Below are positions 44,268 through 53,651 of a DNA stretch of 64,000 nt, piece by piece (the stretch's first letter is position 1; each line of letters opens with the position of its first letter). Made by a program: the position numbers and the translations under genes. Source of the DNA: Caecibacter massiliensis (GTDB lineage: Bacteria; Bacillota; Negativicutes; Veillonellales; Megasphaeraceae); contig LT608311.1 of the NCBI GenBank assembly GCA_900095875.1, positions 1,798,001 through 1,862,000 of the forward strand. Direction: 5' to 3'. The notes beneath the pieces are model-generated. The model had not been told where the DNA came from and searched no databases. It saw only the letters and a program-made list of their open reading frames with translations.

Positions 44268-45101
44268 ATGACTAATGTGGTACAAACGACACTGGCCCAG
44301 CCGGTTTCATACAGTGGTATCGGCCTGCATGCTGCCAATGAAGTCCACATGGTATTGCGCCCGGCCCCGGCTGACACGGGGATTGTATTTGTCAGGACAG
44401 ACCTGGCAGATAGGCCATCGGTACCTGCACAGTTAGCCTATGTGACCAATACCATGAGGGCAACGACACTGGAACGGGGAGAAGCCAAAGTATTTACGGT
44501 AGAACATCTGCTTTCGGCATTGCAGGGCATGGCTGTCGATAATTGTATTGTAGAAATGGATTCTGTTGAACCGCCTGTAGCGGACGGAAGCAGCCTGACC
44601 TTTGTCAGACTGATTGAAAAGGCCGGTATACGGAATCTGGATACACCGCGGCATGTTCTGGCTGTGCGCCGGCAGCATCTCGTGCAGGAAGAAGATAAAT
44701 TCATTGCCGTTCTTCCCTATGACGGATTCCGCATTACCTTTACTTCTATCAATCCTCATCCGATGCTGGGAGTACAGTTCAGCGATACAGAAATTACCAA
44801 GGAAAACTATATCCGCGATATAGCCTTTGCCCGTACTATTGCCTTTACCAGAGAATTGGATATGCTGAAAAAGCTGGGACTTGGAAAAGGCGGTACTCTG
44901 GAAAATACGATTGTTTATGATGATACAGCGTGCTTGTCCGTGTTGCGGAGCGACGATGAACTGGTCCGGCACAAAGTCCTGGATGTCATCGGGGACATGG
45001 CTCTCCTGGGCCGGCCTTTGAAAGGACATATCATCGCTGTCAAATCGAGTCATAAATTGAATAATATGCTGGCGCGACAGATCAGTGAAGAAATGAATTA
45101 A
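44268..45101 (+). CDS. lpxC: UDP-3-O-acyl-N-acetylglucosamine deacetylase LpxC
   Basis: Zinc amidase of 277 residues, the committed step of lipid A synthesis. The first zinc histidine is in TVEHLLSALQGM, and the second zinc pair in RHKVLDVIGDMALLG; the catalytic His is in SSHKLNNML. SGIGLHAANEV at the start is typical. The ATG at 44268 is placed 7 bases after AAAGGAGGGG. It opens the long LPS gene set. Unlike many relatives, lpxD is not next to it. Confidence 0.96.
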   Translation: MTNVVQTTLAQPVSYSGIGLHAANEVHMVLRPAPADTGIVFVRTDLADRPSVPAQLAYVTNTMRATTLERGEAKVFTVEHLLSALQGMAVDNCIVEMDSVEPPVADGSSLTFVRLIEKAGIRNLDTPRHVLAVRRQHLVQEEDKFIAVLPYDGFRITFTSINPHPMLGVQFSDTEITKENYIRDIAFARTIAFTRELDMLKKLGLGKGGTLENTIVYDDTACLSVLRSDDELVRHKVLDVIGDMALLGRPLKGHIIAVKSSHKLNNMLARQISEEMN

Positions 45102-45116
45102 GGGAGGAATTTACAG

Positions 45117-45575
45117 ATGGCAATCGAAAAAACATTAGAAGTAACGGATATCATGGAAATATTACCACACCGCTATCCGATGCTGCTCGTTGACCGTATT
45201 ATTGAACTCGAACCGATGAAGTACGCTATTGGCATTAAGAATGCAACCTTTGACGAACAGTTTTTCCAGGGACATTTTCCGGGAAAACCGGTCATGCCCG
45301 GTGTACTCTTGGCTGAAGCGATGGCTCAGGTAGGCGGCGTAGCCCTTTTGTATCCGGAAGAAAACCGTGGGCTCATTCCTTTCTTTACAGGGATTGATAA
45401 ACTCCGTTTCCGTCATCCCGTCCGTCCCGGCGATCAGATTGTCATGCGGGCGGATATCGTAAAAATCAAGGGCCGTATGGGAAAAGTCAAGGCTCAGTCC
45501 CACGTAGGGGACATCCTGTGCGCAGAAGGGGAATATCTCTTTGCCCTGATGCCGGGACAGGAACCGAGAAAATAA
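45117..45575 (+). CDS. fabZ: 3-hydroxyacyl-ACP dehydratase FabZ
   Basis: Hot-dog-fold enzyme of 152 residues. The catalytic His is in FFQGHFPGKPVMPG and the Glu in LLAEAMAQVGG. It draws 3-hydroxyacyl-ACP towards fatty acids, competing with LpxA and LpxD for the same substrate, which explains its regular place between lpxC and lpxA. Confidence 0.96.
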   Translation: MAIEKTLEVTDIMEILPHRYPMLLVDRIIELEPMKYAIGIKNATFDEQFFQGHFPGKPVMPGVLLAEAMAQVGGVALLYPEENRGLIPFFTGIDKLRFRHPVRPGDQIVMRADIVKIKGRMGKVKAQSHVGDILCAEGEYLFALMPGQEPRK

Positions 45576-45674
45576 GAAATTGGCCGGATTAACGCAGAAT
45601 TTGCAGAAAAAAAGTGGATAGAAGAGATAACACGATATAATCTTACTTTTTTTACGGTTACATTTTGTATGGCC

Positions 45675-45704
45675 TTTACGGATTTTATATTATATTACTA
45701 TAAT
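45675..45704 (+). promoter_or_regulatory. Possible internal promoter before lpxA
   Basis: TTTACG (45675-45680) and TATAAT (45699-45704) are 18 bp apart in a 175-base AT-rich gap. Confidence 0.45.
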
Positions 45705-45714
45705 TTTTTATGCA

Positions 45715-45731
45715 CCTGTCTGTCAGACAGG
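45715..45731. repeat. 17-base palindrome just upstream of lpxA
   Basis: CCTGTCTG, one T, CAGACAGG form a perfect palindrome. It follows the candidate -10 by 10 bases and precedes the ribosome-binding site of lpxA (AAGGAG, 45738-45743). It could be an operator or a leader hairpin. Confidence 0.6.
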
Positions 45732-45750
45732 GTAGCAAGGAGTGACTCTA

Positions 45751-46563
45751 ATGACCGAGGAAAAAGAAAACATGCCGCAGAGCATGATCCATCCAACGGC
45801 TATTATAGATCCACAAGCAGAAATCGGTCCTGGCGTGAAAATAGGTCCTTATGCTGTCATCGGCCCTCATGTAAAAATCGGGGCTGGTACGGAGGTCATG
45901 GCCCACGTTACCATTGATGGCTGGACGACGATAGGCGAAAACTGCCGTTTCTTCCCGAGCTGTTCTATTGGGTCGGAACCACAGGATTTAAAATATCATG
46001 GTGAAAAGAGTTATCTGATCATTGGTGACCGGTCTGTTTTCCGTGAATTTGTAACGGTCAGCACAGCGACTGGCGAAGGCGAAGAAACGCGCATCGGCAG
46101 TGACTGCCTTTTCCAGGCATGTACCCATGTAGCTCACAACTGTGTCGTAGGAAATCATGTCATCATGAGCAACTGTGCCGGTCTGGCCGGTCATGTCACT
46201 GTAGAAGACCGGGTTGTCATCGGCGGCATTGCTGGTGTCCACCAGTTCGTCAAAGTTGGCCGCAACAGCATGATTGGCGGTCTGGCAAAGGTCGTGCAGG
46301 ATATTCCGCCTTTTGTCATCGCTGATGGCCAGCCTGCCCGCGTCATCGGGCTCAACAGCGTCGGCCTTTCCCGGGCTGGCATGTCTGATGATGTACGGCG
46401 TGAATTAAAAAAAGCTTTCCGCATCCTCTATCGTTCCGGACTGAATCTGGGACAGGCGATTGCCGAGATGGAACAAGAGCTGGATAGCTGCGAAGAAGTG
46501 GAACATCTGCTGCGCTTCCTGCGCAATGCCGAACGGGGTATTATGCGGGGAACCAAAGATTGA
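45751..46563 (+). CDS. lpxA: UDP-N-acetylglucosamine O-acyltransferase LpxA
   Basis: Left-handed beta-helix protein of 270 residues with hexapeptide repeats (IIDPQAEIGPGVKIGPYAVIGP, HVTVEDRVVIGG). Catalytic His lies in CTHVAHNCVVGNHV, and GGIAGVHQFVKVGRNSMIGG is the usual LpxA segment, followed by the C-terminal helical domain. It carries out the first acylation of lipid A synthesis. ATG 45751 is 7 bases after AAGGAG; the upstream GTG at 45742 lies inside that site. Confidence 0.96.
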   Translation: MTEEKENMPQSMIHPTAIIDPQAEIGPGVKIGPYAVIGPHVKIGAGTEVMAHVTIDGWTTIGENCRFFPSCSIGSEPQDLKYHGEKSYLIIGDRSVFREFVTVSTATGEGEETRIGSDCLFQACTHVAHNCVVGNHVIMSNCAGLAGHVTVEDRVVIGGIAGVHQFVKVGRNSMIGGLAKVVQDIPPFVIADGQPARVIGLNSVGLSRAGMSDDVRRELKKAFRILYRSGLNLGQAIAEMEQELDSCEEVEHLLRFLRNAERGIMRGTKD

Positions 46564-46573
46564 ACATGTATGA

Positions 46574-46608
46574 GGGCAGGTAAGGCTCGGCCTTGCCGCC
46601 CTTTTTTT
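46574..46608 (+). terminator. Terminator after lpxA
   Basis: An imperfect G/C-rich stem (GGGC 46574-46577 with GCCC 46598-46601, inner AAGGC/GCCTT) is followed by seven T. It implies that lpxI and the downstream genes need the promoter at 46628. Confidence 0.85.
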
Positions 46609-46627
46609 ATGGTGTTTCTTCATCGTG

Positions 46628-46657
46628 ATGACAGGATACGTGTTTTTTTGGTATAAT
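46628..46657 (+). promoter_or_regulatory. Promoter of the lpxI-lptF gene run
   Basis: ATGACA (46628-46633) and TATAAT (46652-46657) are 18 bp apart, 43 bases before lpxI. Confidence 0.65.
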
Positions 46658-46700
46658 ATACTGATGAGTTTTGATTATGTAGAATAAGGATGAGATATAC

Positions 46701-47516
46701 ATGGAAAAAGTAGGGTTACTGGCCGGAATCGGCAATCTTCCCGTGGCGTTTATGCGGGCTGCACAGCAGAGCGGCCATGCCGTAGTCGTCATTGCCGTCG
46801 TGCCTGATGTAGCGCCGGAACTGGCAAAAGAAGCCGATGTTTACTACGAAATCAATGTAGCCAAGCTCAATAAGATCATAAAGACACTGCGCAGTCATGA
46901 TGTAGATAAAGTCACGATGATAGGGAAAGTGACAAAGGAAATCCTCTTCAAAGGACTGAAGATGCCTGACATGCGGGCGTTGAAATTACTGGGACGCCTG
47001 CGCAACCGGAAAGACGATACGATTATGCTGGCTATCGTCGATGAACTGGCCAGAGAGGGTATTGAAGTCGTTGATCAGACGCAGTATCTGAAGCCCCTTA
47101 TGCCCTGTGCCGGCGTATTATCTAAACGGCTGCCGACGGAGGAAGAATCGGATGATATCCGCTTTGGCTTTGTCACGGCCAAAGCCATGGGCGGCATGGA
47201 TATAGGACAGACGGTAGTCGTAAAGCACAAAGCCGTCATGGCCGTGGAAGCTATTGAAGGGACCGATGCCTGCATCCTCCGTGGAGGTGCGCTGGGCCGG
47301 GGCCATGCCGTCGTCGTCAAAGTAGCCAAGCCCAATCAGGACCTGCGCTTCGATGTGCCGGCCGTGGGGATGACGACGCTCCGTAGCATGATAGAGAGCG
47401 GTTGTACCGTTCTGGCTATTGAGGCGGGGCGTACGCTGTTTGTCGAACAGGAACAGGTCCTGGCGGAGGCAGACCGGCGGGGCATATGCATTTGTGCCGT
47501 TGATAAGACGTATTGA
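46701..47516 (+). CDS. lpxI: UDP-2,3-diacylglucosamine diphosphatase LpxI
   Basis: Protein of 271 residues of the DUF1009/LpxI family (VGLLAGIGNLPVAFMRAA, TMIGKVTKEILFKGL, LPCAGVLS-like MPCAGVLSKRLPT, and DIGQTVVVKHKAVMAVEAIEGTDAC). It hydrolyses UDP-diacylglucosamine to lipid X and UMP, the role that LpxH fills in Escherichia coli. lpxB follows after 11 bases, as expected for consecutive steps. Confidence 0.95.
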   Translation: MEKVGLLAGIGNLPVAFMRAAQQSGHAVVVIAVVPDVAPELAKEADVYYEINVAKLNKIIKTLRSHDVDKVTMIGKVTKEILFKGLKMPDMRALKLLGRLRNRKDDTIMLAIVDELAREGIEVVDQTQYLKPLMPCAGVLSKRLPTEEESDDIRFGFVTAKAMGGMDIGQTVVVKHKAVMAVEAIEGTDACILRGGALGRGHAVVVKVAKPNQDLRFDVPAVGMTTLRSMIESGCTVLAIEAGRTLFVEQEQVLAEADRRGICICAVDKTY

Positions 47517-47527
47517 CAGGAGTCTCT

Positions 47528-48670
47528 ATGAAAATTATGTTTTCAGCCGGTGAAGCATCGGGAGATATGCACGGTGCCAACCTGGCCCGGGCACTGAAGG
47601 AGCTGGATCCGGAAGTGGAACTGCTGGGCATGGGCGGATCCCGCATGGCAGAAGCCGGCGTACGCATTGTATACGATATTAAAAATCTGGGATTTATCGG
47701 CGTGGGAGAAATTATCCGCAAGATTCCCTTTTTCTTCCGCCTGCGGGACTTTCTTCTCGAAACGATGAGGAAAGAAAAGCCCGATGTACTAGTCTGTATC
47801 GATTATCCCGGATTTAATATGCGCCTCATCAAGAAGGCGCGGGAAGCCGGCATTCGTGTTATCTATTATATTCTTCCGACTATCTGGGCCTGGCATAAAA
47901 GCCGGGGAAAAGTCATAGCCGAAAATACCGATCTGGCTATTTCACTGTTTCCCTTTGAAGCGCGGTTGTATGAACAAATCGGCACTCATGTGGCCTATGC
48001 CGGCCACCCGCTGATCGATACGGTGCATCCGTCTATGACGCGGGAAGAAGCCATCCGCACCTTTGGCCTGGATGAGTCGAAACGGACTATCCTTCTCATG
48101 CCGGGCAGCCGTCTTCAGGAAGTTCGGAGCCTGCTGCCGGTCATGCTCGATGCGGCTGCCATCATAGCAGAACAAATACCGGACGTGCAGTTCCTGCTGC
48201 CGGAAGCTTCCACTATAGACCGGAGCCTTCTGGAAAGCCTGATTCCCCAGGACGGGCCGGCTGTCCACATCGCGGCAGAAGGCGTCTATGATATGATGCA
48301 TATCAGTACGGCTGCCGTGGCCGCGTCGGGAACGGCTACGCTGGAGACGGCTCTCATGGGGCTTCCGACCCTGCTCATTTACCGTGTGGGGAATCTGACG
48401 TACTGGCTGTCGAAAGTACTCGTACACATTAAGAGCATCGGCCTGCCCAATATCATCATGGGACACCGTATCATGCCGGAACTCTGGCAGAATGAAGTGA
48501 CGCCGGAAGCGATAGCCCGGGACATGATTCACCTGCTGACGGACGAACAGGCATGGCAGAAGCGCCATGAAGCCATGCTGGCTGTGCGCAGGGAAATGGG
48601 AGAGCCCGGGGCTGTCCGTCGCACGGCTGCTACTATTTTACAATTTGTTAAGGAGAATTCTACTGCATGA
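47528..48670 (+). CDS. lpxB: Lipid A disaccharide synthase LpxB
   Basis: GT19 glycosyltransferase of 380 residues that joins UDP-diacylglucosamine and lipid X. Family motifs: FSAGEASGDMHGANL, MGGSRM, CIDYPGFNMRL, PTIWAWHKSRGK, PGSRLQEV and ASGTATLETALMGLP. ATG 47528 follows ACAGGAG. Its stop overlaps the msbA start (ATGA). Confidence 0.96.
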   Translation: MKIMFSAGEASGDMHGANLARALKELDPEVELLGMGGSRMAEAGVRIVYDIKNLGFIGVGEIIRKIPFFFRLRDFLLETMRKEKPDVLVCIDYPGFNMRLIKKAREAGIRVIYYILPTIWAWHKSRGKVIAENTDLAISLFPFEARLYEQIGTHVAYAGHPLIDTVHPSMTREEAIRTFGLDESKRTILLMPGSRLQEVRSLLPVMLDAAAIIAEQIPDVQFLLPEASTIDRSLLESLIPQDGPAVHIAAEGVYDMMHISTAAVAASGTATLETALMGLPTLLIYRVGNLTYWLSKVLVHIKSIGLPNIIMGHRIMPELWQNEVTPEAIARDMIHLLTDEQAWQKRHEAMLAVRREMGEPGAVRRTAATILQFVKENSTA

Positions 48671-50418
48671 AGCAATATAATAGCTGGCAAAGCTATAAAA
48701 GACTGTTACGTTTCGTACTTCCCTATAAAAAAAGACTGGTTGTAGCCGTCATCTGCATGGCCTTTTCCGGCCTGAGCAACGTCGTCGTGCCCTGGCTGAT
48801 CAAGGACGTCATCGATAAGGTACTGGCTAATAAAGACGTATTTACCCTTAACCTCATCGTCATCGGAATCCTGGCACTGTTCTTTGCCAGAGGCTTTTTC
48901 TATTTTGGCCAGCGATACCTCATGAGTTTTGTCGGACAGAAAATTGTCAACGATATCCGTGAGGCCTTGTACCGCCATTTACAGACACTGTCCCTGTCGT
49001 ATTTCGACAAGCGCAAGACCGGCAATATCATGAGCAATCTGACCAACGACGTCACGGCACTGCAGACGGCCATTGCCGGCAACCTCATTTCCTTTGTTCA
49101 GGAAGCGGTCATCCTCGTAGGCTCCCTCGCTTCCATGCTGTACTTGTATTGGAAGCTGACCCTGCTGACGCTGGTTATCGTTCCCCTCGTTGTCTTTACC
49201 ATCCGTTTCTTTGGCGGGCGGCTGCGCCAGGCCGGGCATAAAGTCCAGGGGAAAATGGCCGATATTACGGCCCTTCTGGAAGAAGCGATTTCCGGCATCC
49301 GCATTATCCGCTCTTTTAACCGGGAAGAGTTTGAAATCAAGCGCTTTGTCGTACAGAATGACAGCAATTTCTGGGCTCTCATGGCGACGACGCGGCTGAC
49401 GGCTATGCTGACGCCCTTTATCCAGTTCTTTGCCGCCATCGCCGTGACCGGTATCATCTGGTACGGCGGCATGAGCGTCATCAACGGAGAAATGACGGCC
49501 GGTGCGCTCATCGCCTTCCTGATTTATGCCATCAACCTGGCAAATCCCGTACGCCGTATCAGTGAAATTTACGGTGATATCCAGAAATCACTGGCCGCTG
49601 CGGACCGTGTCTTTGAAACCCTCGATACGGAACCGGAAGTTAAGGAAAAAGACGATGCTGTCGAACTTCCGCGCGTAGAGGGCCATGTCTGCTTTCATCA
49701 CGTGGACTTTGCCTATGATGCGGATCATCCGGCCCTGACGGATTTTAATCTGGAAATCCAGCCGGGCGAAATCGTTGCCCTCGTCGGTCCCAGCGGGGCC
49801 GGCAAATCGACGGTGGCCAATCTCCTGCCACGGTTTTACGATGTGACCGGTGGTTCTCTGACTATCGACGGTACGGATGTACGCGATGTGACCTTCCAAT
49901 CTCTGCGGCAGCAGATTGGCCTGGTCCCGCAGGAAACGATGCTGTTCAACGCTACCGTCCGGGAAAATATCCTGTACGGCCGCCTCGACGCGACTGATGA
50001 TGAAATCGTCCGGGCTGCCAAAGCGGCTAATGCCCACGAATTCATTTCACGACTGCCCGATGGCTATGACACTATCGTCGGTGACCGCGGCAATGCCCTT
50101 TCCGGTGGCCAGCGCCAGCGTATCGCCATTGCCCGTGCCATTTTGAAAGATCCGCGCATCCTCATCCTCGATGAAGCGACATCGGCTCTTGATACGGAAT
50201 CAGAAAAAATTGTCCAGGCGGCACTGGAACGGCTCATGCAGGGCCGTACGTCCGTCGTCATTGCCCATCGCCTGAGCACCGTACGCGATGCCGACAAAAT
50301 CGTCGTCATCGATCACGGACGAATCGTTGAAGAAGGAACGCATGCAGAGTTACTGGCCAGAGGCGGCCTGTACGCTCATTTGTATGCCGTGCAGTTTAAA
50401 GAAAAAGCGGAAGGTTGA
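48667..50418 (+). CDS. msbA: Lipid A/LPS flippase ABC transporter MsbA
   Basis: Half-transporter of 583 residues. Six membrane helices fill about 1-310, and the ATPase domain has Walker A GPSGAGKST, signature LSGGQRQR, Walker B ILILDEATSALD and the switch His in IAHRLSTV. It moves lipid A-core across the inner membrane; placement between lpxB and waaA supports this over a multidrug role. Confidence 0.92.
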   Translation: MKQYNSWQSYKRLLRFVLPYKKRLVVAVICMAFSGLSNVVVPWLIKDVIDKVLANKDVFTLNLIVIGILALFFARGFFYFGQRYLMSFVGQKIVNDIREALYRHLQTLSLSYFDKRKTGNIMSNLTNDVTALQTAIAGNLISFVQEAVILVGSLASMLYLYWKLTLLTLVIVPLVVFTIRFFGGRLRQAGHKVQGKMADITALLEEAISGIRIIRSFNREEFEIKRFVVQNDSNFWALMATTRLTAMLTPFIQFFAAIAVTGIIWYGGMSVINGEMTAGALIAFLIYAINLANPVRRISEIYGDIQKSLAAADRVFETLDTEPEVKEKDDAVELPRVEGHVCFHHVDFAYDADHPALTDFNLEIQPGEIVALVGPSGAGKSTVANLLPRFYDVTGGSLTIDGTDVRDVTFQSLRQQIGLVPQETMLFNATVRENILYGRLDATDDEIVRAAKAANAHEFISRLPDGYDTIVGDRGNALSGGQRQRIAIARAILKDPRILILDEATSALDTESEKIVQAALERLMQGRTSVVIAHRLSTVRDADKIVVIDHGRIVEEGTHAELLARGGLYAHLYAVQFKEKAEG

Positions 50419-50423
50419 AAACT

Positions 50424-51764
50424 ATGTTAAATCGCCTGCGTGTCAAATCGATGTACTGGCTGTATAATATCCTGCTTCTCATGTATTGGGCGTCTCTCAT
50501 TCCTGTGCTCATCTACCGCCTCATACATGAAGAAGGATTTTATCAGCGCATCAAACAGAGCATCGGTTTTCTGCCAGATGAGCTGAAGAAAAAAATATCA
50601 GACCGGCACGCCATCTGGGTCCATGCGGCTTCGGTCGGCGAAATCGTGGCAGCCAGCCCGATTGTGCGGGAAATGCGGAAAGAACATCCCCAGGAAGTCA
50701 TCATCGTTTCTGTCGTCACGGCGACGGGATTCCGCATGGCCCATCAGATCATAGACGGGGCAGACGGCATCCTGTATTTTCCCCTGGATCTGCCTTACCT
50801 GACCGGCCGTATCCTTAATATCGTCAACCCCAAAATCATCGTTCTCGTGGAAACGGAAATCTGGCCGAATTTTCTGCGCATAGCCAACCGCAAGAAAATC
50901 CCCATCATGATGATGAATGGCCGTATCAGTCAGCGCAGTGTTTCCCGGTACCGGTTGATTACCTTTTTTACCCGTCATGTTTTGTCGTCCATCCGTATTT
51001 TCTGTATGCAGAGCCGGATTGACGCCCAGTATATCATCGACATCGGAGCCGATCCCAATAAGGTCATCGTGACGGGCAATACGAAATACGATCAGACTTA
51101 TGGCATCGTGACGCCGGAAGAAAAGAAGAAATTCCTGGCTGAGCTGGGATTTTCGGAAAGCGATTATCCTATTATGATTGCCGGCAGTACCCACAAGGGA
51201 GAAACGGGATCCGTCTACAAGGCCTTTTCTGCCATACGGGAAAAACATCCGAAGGCCCGTCTGATCATCGCCCCCCGCTACATTTACCAGTCTGACCTGG
51301 TGCGGGAAGAAGGACGGAAATATGGCATCACCATGGCCAAACGCAGTGAAATGAAAGCAGGAAAGAAGATGGACGGTCCCTATGAAGGCGTCATTCTCGA
51401 TACCATTGGCGAACTGGGGCGGGTATACAGCCTGGGCGATCTGGTATTCGTCGGCGGCAGCCTGGCCCATATAGGAGGACATAATATACTTGAACCGGCA
51501 GCTCATGCCAAACCGATTGTCGTCGGCCCCAATATGTTCAATTTTGTGGAAATTTACGACCTGCTGAGCAGCCGCGGCGCCTGTATCATGGTCAAAAATG
51601 AAGAAGAATTCATCAGAACCTGTGTGCGCATCGTCGATGACCGGCAGATGGCCGAAAATATGAAACGTCACTGTATTGAAATCGTACAGGAAAATCAGGG
51701 GGCGACGCGCCGCAATCTGGCGGAACTGCAAAAAATACTGGATGACCTTCACGCCTGGAGATGA
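50424..51764 (+). CDS. waaA: 3-deoxy-D-manno-octulosonic acid transferase WaaA (KdtA)
   Basis: GT30 enzyme of 446 residues with an N-terminal membrane anchor (YNILLLMYWASLIPVLIY) that adds Kdo to lipid IVA. Motifs: WVHAASVGEIVAASP with the catalytic Glu, VETEIWPNFLR, NGRISQRS, FVGGSLAHIGGHNILEPAA. ATG 50424 is chosen; an in-frame TTG at 50415 overlaps the msbA stop. The number of Kdo units added cannot be read from sequence. Confidence 0.95.
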   Translation: MLNRLRVKSMYWLYNILLLMYWASLIPVLIYRLIHEEGFYQRIKQSIGFLPDELKKKISDRHAIWVHAASVGEIVAASPIVREMRKEHPQEVIIVSVVTATGFRMAHQIIDGADGILYFPLDLPYLTGRILNIVNPKIIVLVETEIWPNFLRIANRKKIPIMMMNGRISQRSVSRYRLITFFTRHVLSSIRIFCMQSRIDAQYIIDIGADPNKVIVTGNTKYDQTYGIVTPEEKKKFLAELGFSESDYPIMIAGSTHKGETGSVYKAFSAIREKHPKARLIIAPRYIYQSDLVREEGRKYGITMAKRSEMKAGKKMDGPYEGVILDTIGELGRVYSLGDLVFVGGSLAHIGGHNILEPAAHAKPIVVGPNMFNFVEIYDLLSSRGACIMVKNEEEFIRTCVRIVDDRQMAENMKRHCIEIVQENQGATRRNLAELQKILDDLHAWR

Positions 51765-51768
51765 TGTC

Positions 51769-52914
51769 ATGTCTATCTACAGTAAAATAGCAGCCTATAT
51801 GGGATATCTCATGGCAGATACCCCCCATAGCTGGAAAGACGGCCCTGTGCTGGCAATCCTTTCCGGTCTTTCGGTGCTCTATGGCTGGGGCGTACGGCGC
51901 CGGTACCAAGCTTATGTATCTCACCCGGAAAAGCAGGCCCATCTGTCAGTCCCGGTCATCAGCCTGGGGAATATCACTGCCGGCGGGACTGGAAAGACAC
52001 CTACGGCGTGCTACCTGGCCAGATGGCTGTGCCGGAAGGGATATAAGCCGGCCCTTCTGAACAGGGGATACCGCTCTCAGGCTGAAAAAGGAGCGGCGGT
52101 CATGTCCGACGGTGAACATATCCTGCTAAATGCCCGTGCTGGCGGCGATGAGGCCCTGCTCATGGCCCGCAGCCTTCCCGGCGTTCCCGTCCTGGTCGGA
52201 AGGGAACGGGCCCGTACAGGCCAGATGGCAATCCGCATGCTGGGAGCGCAGGTGCTGCTCCTCGACGACGCCTTTCAGCACTGGCAGCTGGCCCGGGATC
52301 TGGATATCGTCCTCATCGACAGCACCAATCCTTTTGGTAACGGTCATCTCCTTCCCAGAGGAATCCTGCGGGAGCCGATGGAACATCTCCGGCGGGCCGG
52401 GTTCTTCATCCTGACCAAATCAGATTTATGCAGCCGCGAGGAAAAAGAGAAAATCTGCCAGACCCTGCGGAAATATAACGAGACGGCCCCTGTAGCCGAA
52501 GCGGTTCATCAGCCGGCCTGGTGTATTTCCTTCAAAGACTGGTATGAAGGCCGGAAAGACCGGCATGGCTGCAGCCAGCTTACGGTGGGGGCGACAGTAA
52601 CTGCCGTATCGGCCCTGGGAAATCCCGCCTCCTTTGAAGCGACGGTCTGCGCCTGCGGATACCATCTGGGTGACCGTATCCGCTATGATGACCATCATCC
52701 CTATACCGCTGCGGATATACGGATGATGGAAGAAAAGGCCGCCCAATGCGGATCCGTACTGGTAACGACGGAAAAAGATGCCGTCAAACTGCCGGCATCG
52801 GATATACTGGAACGACAGGTCCCGCTATGGGTACTGGGTATAGAAATAGTGATCTGCAAAGGAGAAGAAGCTTTGCAGACCTGTATTCTCAATCATATAG
52901 GAGGAACGACATGA
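51769..52914 (+). CDS. lpxK: Tetraacyldisaccharide 4'-kinase LpxK
   Basis: Kinase of 381 residues that phosphorylates the 4' position of the lipid A disaccharide. The P-loop-like GNITAGGTGKTP lies near residue 70, LLDDAFQHWQLARDLDIVL contains the catalytic and metal-binding acidic residues, and TTEKDAVKL is near the C-terminus. It starts 4 bases after waaA and overlaps kdsB by four bases. Confidence 0.95.
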   Translation: MSIYSKIAAYMGYLMADTPHSWKDGPVLAILSGLSVLYGWGVRRRYQAYVSHPEKQAHLSVPVISLGNITAGGTGKTPTACYLARWLCRKGYKPALLNRGYRSQAEKGAAVMSDGEHILLNARAGGDEALLMARSLPGVPVLVGRERARTGQMAIRMLGAQVLLLDDAFQHWQLARDLDIVLIDSTNPFGNGHLLPRGILREPMEHLRRAGFFILTKSDLCSREEKEKICQTLRKYNETAPVAEAVHQPAWCISFKDWYEGRKDRHGCSQLTVGATVTAVSALGNPASFEATVCACGYHLGDRIRYDDHHPYTAADIRMMEEKAAQCGSVLVTTEKDAVKLPASDILERQVPLWVLGIEIVICKGEEALQTCILNHIGGTT

Positions 52915-53651
52915 ACTTTATCTGCATCATTCCCGCACGGTTTGCTTCGACGCGTCTTCCGGGCAAACCCCTGGCGGATATTGCTGGCAAACCGCTGATC
53001 CAGCGCGTATATGAACAGGCCGCAAAGGCCGGGAAAGTATCTTCCGTCGTAGTGGCCGTCGATAATCCCCGCGTATATGATACGGTCGTCACCTTTGGCG
53101 GCCATGCCGTCATGACCCGGGAAGACCATGCCAACGGTACGGATCGACTGGCAGAAGCGGTGGGGCATTACCCCGACGCCGATGTCATTGTGAACGTTCA
53201 GGGGGATGAACCGCTCATCACGCCAGAAGTCATCGATGCCCTGTGCCAGACTTTTGAAGAAGACGATTCTCTCATGATGGCGACGGTGGCGACGCCGCTC
53301 AAAGAAGACGAGTATGACGATCCCAGCGCGGTGAAAGTCGTCATGAACAAGCGGAACGAAGCCATGTATTTTTCCCGTTCCCTCATTCCTTATCCCCGTC
53401 ATCCCTTCCATGATGCCGTACGGCCGTACAAGCATATCGGCATTTACGCATACCGCCGGGATTTCCTGCTGCAGTATGCTTCTATGGAACCGACACCGGC
53501 AGAAGAAGTAGAATCGTTGGAACAGTTGCGCGTTTTGGAAAATGGCTATAAGATAAAAGTTATCACGACAGAGCAAGAATTTATCGGCATCGATACGCCG
53601 GAAGATCTGGAACATATCCGTGAATATTTTGCAAAGGAGTCCCAATCATGA
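52911..53651 (+). CDS. kdsB: CMP-Kdo synthetase KdsB
   Basis: Nucleotidyltransferase of 246 residues that activates Kdo with CTP. N-terminal IIPARFASTRLPGKPLADIAG, then MTREDHANGTDRLAEA and VNVQGDEPLI, are diagnostic. The ATG overlaps the lpxK stop (ATGA) and lies behind AGGAGGAACG. Confidence 0.97.
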   Translation: MNFICIIPARFASTRLPGKPLADIAGKPLIQRVYEQAAKAGKVSSVVVAVDNPRVYDTVVTFGGHAVMTREDHANGTDRLAEAVGHYPDADVIVNVQGDEPLITPEVIDALCQTFEEDDSLMMATVATPLKEDEYDDPSAVKVVMNKRNEAMYFSRSLIPYPRHPFHDAVRPYKHIGIYAYRRDFLLQYASMEPTPAEEVESLEQLRVLENGYKIKVITTEQEFIGIDTPEDLEHIREYFAKESQS

